From contig NC_045140.1 in assembly GCF_008831285.2 (NCBI RefSeq), positions 27,174,131 through 27,238,130 on the forward strand: 64,000 nt of DNA, in the 5' to 3' direction. Below are positions 56,819 through 64,000 of the stretch, one piece after another. The position numbers and the translations under genes were made by a program. Positions within the stretch are counted from its first letter, which is position 1. Each line of letters begins with the position of its first letter. The notes beneath the pieces are model-generated. The model worked only from the letters and a program-made list of their open reading frames with translations, ran no database searches and had not been told where the DNA came from. The stretch is from Nymphaea colorata. Its lineage: Eukaryota > Streptophyta > Magnoliopsida > Nymphaeales > Nymphaeaceae.

Positions 56819-57388
56819 CTAATAGGGACGCTCCCCATCAACGTTACCAGCTGGGTCGTAGTTGCAGGTAATGAAGGTGTCACCGTTGTTACATTCGACC
56901 CTGGCGCAGCCCAGCCGCACGGAGTTGCGCCACACCACCTGAGTGTAGTGCCCGCAATCTTTACCAGTAGCACAGGTATTGGTGGCGTAGTCGTAGTTGC
57001 TCTTCTCAGCCACCCACAAGTTCACGGCATCTACGGCGGTCCACCGAGAACCAGGGCCCCAATAGAGGTTCTCCCCATACTGGCCACCAGAGTGGGTCAG
57101 GCTACAGTCACTGATCGTCTTGTTCAGATAGTTTTGGGCGTAAGCTGCAACGGTGTCGTCCCAGGAGATTGGACCGACGCCATCTTGGGCACGAGCAGCG
57201 TTGTGAGCATCAACGAAGTCTTGAGGTGAGTTTTGAGCGTAAGTACCATGGACGAGCATTCCAAGGCCCAGCAGTAGGGAGACCCAAACAAGGGCTCCAT
57301 CGGGATGATCACTACTCCCTAAGTGAAGCTGGCTCTTGGGCTTGTGGTAGAATAACGGCGAGAGGTCGCCAAATTTATAGAGCACCAT
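56819..57388 (-). CDS. PR-1 family CAP-domain protein (copy d), normal start codon out of frame
   Basis: The CAP domain is complete, with six cysteines, the H/E/E/H set and C terminus [15 protein letters not shown]. The start is damaged. The ATG equivalent to the start of copy c (in GATGGAGCC, around 57298-57304) is shifted out of the CAP frame by an apparent 13-bp deletion between GGAG repeats. The open frame continues upstream to an ATG at 57388, but that stretch contains the TATA box itself (57372-57381), so it is unlikely to be transcribed from the usual site. The next in-frame Met (57259) would leave only about eight residues of the signal peptide. The product may be non-secreted or absent. 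I list the full open frame and regard it as a probable recent pseudogene. AATAAA is at 56768-56773 (minus). Confidence 0.7.
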   Translation of the reverse strand: MVLYKFGDLSPLFYHKPKSQLHLGSSDHPDGALVWVSLLLGLGMLVHGTYAQNSPQDFVDAHNAARAQDGVGPISWDDTVAAYAQNYLNKTISDCSLTHSGGQYGENLYWGPGSRWTAVDAVNLWVAEKSNYDYATNTCATGKDCGHYTQVVWRNSVRLGCARVECNNGDTFITCNYDPAGNVDGERPY

Positions 57389-57720
57389 GAACGTAAGGGC
57401 TTGCTGGTTAGCTTGATGATCATCTTTGAAAAGTATGATATCTCACCATGCACAGTATGAACGAGGTCGCTGGTAAGCTTCGTCATCAGCTTTGGAAACT
57501 ACGCCATCCAATATTGAAAGTTCTTGTGAAGTTTCGGTAGCTAGTACGCCCTGTGAGTACATCAAAATGGACCACATCTTATCATAAACAAGATGAAACT
57601 TCGCAGGAAATTAACTTAACTAATGGCGATGCAAAAGGATGAGGAGCAATGGAGCTCCTCAGGCAAAAAAAATCACCTTCTATACTTTCCTAGTCAAACT
57701 GGTGGGTGAAATTAACTCAC
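57372..57720 (-). promoter_or_regulatory. PR-1d promoter with duplicated proximal module
   Basis: TATA box CTATAAATTT at about 57372-57381 (minus). As in copy c, the GCTGGTTAGCTT..CTTTGAAAAGTA module is present twice, at 57402-57442 and 57469-57509. The first is slightly decayed (GATATC instead of GCCATCC). Confidence 0.6.
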
Positions 57721-58974
57721 CGAAGCAACTGGAGGCTCTGATGATTGAAAATTGAAATATGTAATATATGAATACTTTACCAAACTCACTAAGTTGAGCA
57801 GACTTATAGGAATAGGACCCACCCCAGCCAATGACTATTTTTTATATTGAAAAAAAAATTATTTTTTAGTTGTGTAATGTATTTTTTGTATTAAAATTCA
57901 GTTTGGCCCTTCCCGGATCCAGAGGTCGGACCGCTGGCCCGCCTCTAAAGAAAATCTGGGTCCGCCCCTTATTGTGGCCAACATGGTTCAACACAGTAAA
58001 ATATACTATGAGACAATCTTGTTTTGATTCCTAAGTAGGATTACCAAGTATATTATATAAAATCTCTACGATTCAATGTTTTGCAATTACCTTGACATTC
58101 ACGATTTGCAAGTTATGAAAAGAAAGATGCAAGCATGAACCCTTAAATTGTTAATGCATCTATATAATCAGACTTTCGTAGAACAATGAAGAAATTGATT
58201 TGTGAAACGTTACAGGACAGAGTTTGTGCAAAACGAAGTAATTAGATTGCATGGGATGTTTCAGATGAAAAAGAGTAATTATGGAACATGTTGACCAGTG
58301 AACTGTGATTTGGGAAGCAAATATTTTCATCCGTTCTTCTTTTCTTTCATATGAGCCAAGAAGAACATCCCATAGGTCACTTTATATTCTCTTCAACCCA
58401 CCTCCTCCGAGCCTTTGGAGGACCTTCCAAACCTTGCCCCTGGCCATAGTAGCGGAGGTGGATTGTTGTCACGATTCAATTGGCAGATTTCAACATGCCT
58501 CTTAGCAACCTTGGTTTCAGTACCAATTCCAAAAAGGTTATGGAACTAAACTTATCAAAGTGAGGCATTATTAATTCCCTGCATGTGAGACTCTCGGTTA
58601 GTTTCGGTTTCAAACTAAAAAAAGGCAACAAACCAAATAATTAATCATTTAACAACTCTTTTTACAAGTTTCTCAAGATTCCGTACAATCTTAAATACCA
58701 TACTAAAATTTTCAATGTAGGGTTACATAATTAAGACATGTGTTACTACTCACCATACTAGGAATCATTTTAGCGTAGATTTATTTGGTCTGATCAGCTT
58801 TTACAATTGTGTAAGAGGCTAACAATGTTATCCATCCAAGTGTAGCAAAACTCTTTCAATGGAATTCATCGCCAGAGAGGAGATATGCTATGATTATTAA
58901 AAATTGCTATCTAGCTAATGGTTGGAATCTAAAGTTTGAACCTAAAATTGGTCCTAAATTAAACAAGAAAAAAA

Positions 58975-59400
58975 AGTGAAGGGTGTAAGAAAATACGGCT
59001 AAAATATTTCAAACACTATTCTAAGTCAGCATATATAAAAGCCACCAGCAAAAATAGGAAAAGACTTATCATAATCCATAAAATATTATAAAAGCAAAAT
59101 TGGTCCGCGTCTTGATAAAATTGGGTATTATTGTGAACAAACTTTAAATGACATATATTTTATAAACCCAAACCCTTACCATATTTTTGCAATAAATTAT
59201 TCTTGAATACTGAAATAGAAAGTTCTCGTCAACTTTCTGTAGCTAGCACGCGCAATGACAATATGAGATCAAGCACATTTTAATAGAGAAAAAGGCCAAA
59301 ATCTACGAGAAATTAGTGGTGATCAGAAGCGATCAGGAGCAAGGAACTCAAAAAAGAAACCATCTTTTATATTTTCCCTTTCGAAGGTTATAGTATTTGG
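58975..59400 (-). other. Gene-less PR-1 unit 2 (distal promoter without gene)
   Basis: Same structure as the unit at 54540. The left block ends TTGAATACTGAAAT and passes directly into AGAAAGTTCTCGTCAAC, then TAGCTAGCACG and GAAATTAGTGGTGATC, the distal PR-1 promoter. The junction is at about 59216-59220. No CAP codons remain. Its flanks match those of unit 1, so the two derive from one deletion that was later duplicated. Confidence 0.75.
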
Positions 59401-60651
59401 TATCCTTACCTACATAGAAGAGGTGTCCATTCTCGACATATCCGGTAGTTGGTAGTGGATATTCTTAATATAACGTCTTCATATCGTGAGTCAAATTGGA
59501 AAAACAGTGGTACTCCTTATGTATACTATTTTATTGGAATCTAATCTTCACGTTACTATCGAACGTGAAATATCAAAGAAGGTTCTAAGCATTCGAATCA
59601 CTGCCTGAAGTAAAATGATTATACATAGATAATACCGACAAAGGAAACTACTGATTATCAACCACTACCTCGAAAATGGCTTTACAAGCGGAGATTCTGT
59701 TGTCCTTACCAGAAATTTCTATCTGATAGGAGCATGTGAGACTCTCTTTTCAAATTGTCTGCCCGAATTTTATGTACATTTTCCCATTTCGTTAATGTGT
59801 TTCGATTTTCCGATCACTTTTAAGTTACTTTTCATTCATTTTCATGTTTTATTAGTTCCTTTAATTTTCAATGTTGAGTTACATATTAAGACAAGTTTTA
59901 CTACTCACAATCAGTACCCGTGATTTTTTTCAGCCACATGATATCATTTTAGCGTAGATTTATTTGGTCTCATCAGCTATTACAATTATGTAAGAGGAGA
60001 ACTGACAATTTTATCCACTTACCCTATCCCATTCTAAATGTTTACAATTCCTAATTTGAATTAGATTGGCCTCTTGTTCACATCATCGGCTTTATTAACT
60101 ATTTATTTTAAAGGTGAATTACCAGTGATAATTAACCTTTACCGGTGGGTGAGGCCACTGGTAGATATTTTCTAGCGGCCTTCGTAAAGTAAACAAAGAA
60201 AAATTCTTGCTTTATACATGTGGCTGAAAATTCCACAAGAATAATTTGGCAAAATCACGTATCATAAAAAGAGATTCAGGCCAAGGCGGCTTTCCAGGAA
60301 ACTAAAATGTGTTTCCTGAACTTTATACATGACGTTTGTCATCAATAAGATGCAACTAATGACACAAAATGTGATCTTGATTATGAAAAAATAAAGAAAT
60401 ATGCAAATAGTGCGTACCGAAATGTCTATTCGAGCCACCAAAGCAGCCTTAAACCTTAGGGAGATGAGGAGAAGGGGGGCTTCTGTCTTCATTCAGGCAG
60501 TCGATACTCTCGCTCACCAGAAAAATAGGTGGGGAAGAAAAGCCACTTTCTGGTAATTGTTAGACAGAATAGGCTGTTTACTGCCTATTTAGCTCAAGAA
60601 ATTAACAGCTTTTTCTCAGACATTAAACTCATAGTATGTTCATCTTCATTT

Positions 60652-60896
60652 GTCCTTCCGGGTGAGCAAGGGGTATTAATCCTACCGCCCGAAAAAGGCC
60701 CGAAGGCCCCCCCATTCCCCCTGCCTCCGGGGTCCTGAGCTGCGTCGGTGTCAGCGATAGCAACGGTGCACCCTTCAGCTTAGATGCCGCGCCTTACCGC
60801 CTTAAGACACAGGAACATAACGCCCACGGGAATCGAACTAGAGACCTGCCTTAGTACAGGCCCCTAGCTCAACCAGCTACGCTATGCCCCTTGAGG
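60652..60896 (-). mobile_element. tRNA-derived SINE with target-site repeats
   Basis: Read on the minus strand it starts GGGGCATAGCGTAGCTGG (box A TAGCGTAGCTGG) with box B AGTTCGATTCC about 45 bp later, followed by a GC-rich body of about 170 bp. The flanks CATCTTCATTT (60641-60651 and 60897-60907) are a perfect 11-bp target-site duplication; a shifted alternative (TCATTTGTCCTTC) is also possible. The paralogous spacer block near 50571-50610 lacks the insert. The head does not form a full cloverleaf, so it is not a tRNA gene. Confidence 0.85.
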
Positions 60897-62638
60897 CATC
60901 TTCATTTCATTTGTCCTTCGAGCGACTCTGTTGGCAAACAAAATTTCACCTTTTGTATACGCATTAAGCACTTTTTACTTTTTCCTTAAATTACGCATAT
61001 AAATTCTTATTTAGCCCGCTTCTCGATTTTTTAAATGTTTTCTGTCCAGCTCCGCTGCAAAGCATGTCACGGGAAAATCCCTATCATTTATTAACAATAT
61101 ATCTTTTTGTCTACTTAAGAGTTTTTTTTTTTAAAGTGTTTGAATGACACTTTAAAACTAGGTTTTTAAAGTGTTTGGATACCATCAAAGTACAATTTGA
61201 GAAAAACTTGGCCAAGACAAAAACTGGTTTTGTAAAAAAAAAAAAAAATTGAAAACTTGTTCCCTCATATTATTTATAAAAGCCCAAGTTTTGAGTGTGT
61301 CACCCCAACAAACAAATAAACCTAAGTTTGCAAAATTCATTAAAAATGATAAAATGATCATTAAACGAGCTAGATAAAGTTGTTGTCCAAGCCACCGCTT
61401 TGATTTTGCCTATTGATTTGATCAGAAAATCATTAAAAAAAAAACAGGGTTTTCTCATATTTGTGCATTAAGTTGTTCTTGAATACTGAAATTTCCCTTA
61501 ATTATATTTGCTTTACATACTTGCAAATTGGTCGATGTATTCGAACTGCAGATCTTGGTAGCTTATAATCGACGCCATCTCACGATCGAACAAAAAGTAG
61601 ATGCACACTATAGTCCATCTCTTTTACAAAGGAGAAGCCAGAAAGAGCCCTTTTGCCACGAAGCAAATCTCCGATCCCATCATGATTTGACATAATTTGA
61701 AATTTCTTCAAATTTAAGATCCTTAGGTATCGGTTCTAAAGCCACCCCATCTTCAATCCACCCGTTGTTAAAGGGAGATTCTAGGGGAGCTACGAGTTTC
61801 CCAGGTTGTGGATACTTGAAAAAGATCTGCGTCCTTAAATTTTGGTATGGGGCTTGTGTCCAATCAGTGTGACTCATTTGGAGAAGCTGGCTGTATGAAA
61901 CACGCACTCCTCAATTATGACCATGGACAAGCTAGGCAGCCATGAGCCTAGCCTGACCAGAACTGCTGCAACTTAAGGGGCGCCTAGGCGCTGTTATTAT
62001 TGTTACGAGGAAATTAACATTATTTGATGCGTAATATTGCATCAAAATATAGTAACAAAGTTCACATCTAAAAGTACACCTAATTGGTCCTATAGCTTTT
62101 GCTTATGACAAAGCAAACGAGGGCTTCACTCATGCAGTGCTTTTAAGGTGAAAAATGGTACTTGTCTTCACTTTTAAAGTTAAAATGAATCGAGCTCCTT
62201 CGTTGGAGCAATTTAATTTTAAATGGGCAATGACGCCTCTTGTCCTTGGTTTGAAAGTTGTACCCATAATCCTAGTTCCTGGGAGGAGCCATGGAAATTA
62301 CTTTCAGAGATTCTGATCAAAAGATCCATGCCGCAGTTATAAATGGGAATCAAGCTCATTCGGTCAGTAGACGGCCCAAATCATGTTCAGACTGTCTCTC
62401 TCTCTCTATCTATCTTAAACGGCGAGAGAAATGCATACAATGTTTATTACAAAGTATGTATAGATGTTATTTGTGGTGATAAATTATGCAACGGAGGACG
62501 ATGGATAACATGCGTAAGGTATATGGTCGGGCTAGCCAATGTCCACCCTTACAATTTATTTAAATGGACGAGCGAGCCTGCACTCTGTTTATTACATACC
62601 CAAAAAGACAAGCCAAACACTAGGCATGCCCTGTATGT

Positions 62639-63017
62639 CTAATAGGGAATCTCTCCTATAATGTTATCAGCGGGGTCGTAGTTGCAGGTAATGAAAGCGC
62701 CACCATTGTTACACTCGACCCTAGCGCGAGCCAGCCGCACCGAGTTGTGCCACACCACCTGAGTGTAGTGCCCGCACACTTTATCAGTAGCACATGTATT
62801 GGTGCCGTAGTCGTAGTTGCTCTTCTTGGACACCCACAAGTTCACGGCATCTACGGCGGTCCACCCAGAACCACCGCCTCCGAAGATGTTCTCCCCATAC
62901 TCGCCAGTGGCCACGAGAGTGGATCAGGCTGCACTCGCTGATCCTCTGGCTGGCATAGTTCTGGGCGTAAGCTGCAACGGTGTCGCCCCCAAGAGATTGG
63001 ACCAATGCCATTTTTGA
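62639..63017 (-). pseudogene. PR-1 pseudogene (copy e), truncated and frameshifted
   Basis: This remnant begins near the GVGPISW motif of the CAP domain (about residue 44 of the intact copies) and lacks the signal peptide, start codon and promoter. A one-base gain at ISWGG and a seven-base gain before YGEN put the domain in different frames. One disulfide cysteine is lost (LGCAR has become LARAR) and VVWRNS has become VVWHNS. The C-terminal pattern is also degraded ([11 protein letters not shown]). The 3' flank including AATAAA (62588-62593) still matches copies c and d. Sequence upstream of about 63017 is unrelated, so the 5' part was removed by deletion or recombination. Confidence 0.9.
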
Positions 63018-63999
63018 CCAATGGAACTAGTTTACACTCTGCGCCTTTTTGTCGATAACAAATAAACTGAAAATCACAGACATTTGTTTGCATCCAGCCA
63101 CCGTGGAGTATCTTTCACCTGAAGAGTTAACTCAAACCCGGATCCGTTTTTTCTCATCGCTCCGAACCCGTTACATTTTTCTGCCTCAAGTCTTAGAATG
63201 CTGGATCTTAACTAGTTGGACTTGGTTCTGGTTTGAGAAAACCAGACCCGAGCTGGAAGTTGGACCTGAATTTGATTGGGTCAGATCTCATCGTTGCAGA
63301 TTTGGTTGTGCATGAGTTCAAATTGGATATATCATTGACGACGTTATTTAGACGAGTCGATGAAAAATGCCATCACATGAGACCCATTAGTTGCTTATAG
63401 CTTAATAATATTCACTTCAAATTGATATTATTAACTAAAATGGAAGTTTTATTGCGTTAAAACACTTGTTCTAGTTTTTTGTTCATTTATATGTTCCTAA
63501 CTTGCTCGAGCTAAAACTATTTTAATCTTTGGATACATAGTGGTAATTGTTTCAAACCTTTTAGCGGCGCTAGCTATAATCTTTGCCTCATGACAGCCTT
63601 TTAACGGGTCAATTAGTGGATACATATGCCGTCCTACTTTTTCTCCACACATTTTAAATATCATTAAATTTAAATTATCATAAACTACACTTTTTAAGTA
63701 TAATTAAACAGATATGTTAAATAAAACTCTCAAAAAAATGTGAGACCAAGTTCTATACGTCATTCCTGCATATATATCGAGCACACACTAGATATTGACC
63801 CTACTATAAAAATGCATATTTACTTTCATGTTCAAACATTGCAGCATAAGATAACAAGTGTATGAGATAACAAATAGATATGAAAAAATAAATAGGTATG
63901 ATATAACAAATAATTATGAAATAATGTGTATGAAATAACAAATAATTGTGAGATAATGAAAATGTATGAGATAACACTAAACATAAATATGAGATAATG
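63018..63999. other. Region right of the array, with a degenerate ATGAGATAAC repeat
   Basis: No gene. From about 63845 to the window end, units close to TATGAGATAACAAATA recur about eight times with substitutions. A similar but shorter cluster lies at 52107-52190. Confidence 0.65.
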
Positions 64000-64000
64000 C

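Larger units (their letters stand above)
57721..62587. other. Spacer between PR-1d and the PR-1e pseudogene
   Basis: No gene. It contains a second gene-less PR-1 unit (58975-59400), two copies of the TTTGGTCTCATCAGC block (58710-58820, 59865-59995), the 60080-60330 block shared with 49300-49560, a SINE, a possible MITE end near 61135 (GTGTTTGAATGACA) and the 61430-61800 block. A GC-rich transposon-like remnant ends near 57972 (CTGGGTCCGCCCC), but its other end is unclear. Confidence 0.65.

Noticed and set aside
57800-57975. Possible hAT MITE (AGGACCCACCCCAG to CTGGGTCCGCCCC)
   Set aside because: The ends are only loosely complementary and no target repeat is visible. Kept only as a remark on the spacer.
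60820-60896. tRNA gene on the minus strand
   Set aside because: The acceptor and T stems do not pair, and the element has target repeats and a long body. It is the head of a SINE.

Overview
This window is nuclear DNA of a flowering plant. It holds a class I KNOX homeobox gene and a class II HD-Zip gene, each split by GT..AG introns, a cluster of intronless PR-1 genes, a Ty1/copia retrotransposon primed from initiator tRNA-Met, several MITEs, two tRNA-derived SINEs and many long (TA)n/(GA)n tracts. The species cannot be fixed from sequence alone.

Left third (1-23 kb). A KNAT1/BP-like KNOX I gene (5 exons, 375 aa, + strand, 4542-10920) has a 4.6 kb third intron and a fourth intron filled with (CT)n(TA)n. 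Its upstream region carries two perfect TGACAGCT motifs, the type bound by KNOX proteins. After a 93-bp tandem duplication, microsatellites and a MITE comes a nearly complete copia element (14342-19055). It has 5-bp target repeats, a primer site and a polypurine tract, and its LTRs differ by one substitution and two 1-bp indels, yet three in-frame TGA codons break its single reading frame. It sits inside a perfect 98-bp tandem duplication. Two more MITEs follow.

Middle (23-42 kb). This part is gene-poor: a short cysteine-rich plant protein gene (23526-23744), a nuclear tRNA-Thr(UGU) gene (30003-30074), an HD-Zip II gene (4 exons, 273 aa, + strand, 31792-32978), a second member of the 13.8-kb MITE family, minisatellites, a SINE, and a weak coding-like stretch near 36.1-37.4 kb that I could not identify.

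Right third (42-63 kb). A tandem array of PR-1 (CAP domain, secreted defence protein) genes, all on the minus strand, occupies this part. Three look intact (42.3, 46.8 and 52.8 kb). One (56.8 kb) has a complete CAP domain, but its usual start codon has been put out of frame by an apparent 13-bp deletion. One (62.6 kb) is a truncated, frameshifted pseudogene. Two further places (near 54.8 and 59.2 kb) keep the PR-1 repeat unit and distal promoter but no gene, apparently through one internal deletion that was later copied with its block. Spacer blocks are shared between units in the same order, so the array grew by segmental tandem duplication. A SINE inserted in one spacer block is absent from the paralogous block.

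The KNOX and HD-Zip II genes encode developmental regulators and the PR-1 proteins act in the apoplast. Nothing in the sequence suggests that these groups form one functional unit. The most unusual material is the set of gene-less PR-1 units, the start-codon lesion and the variable C-terminal peptides of the PR-1 array.
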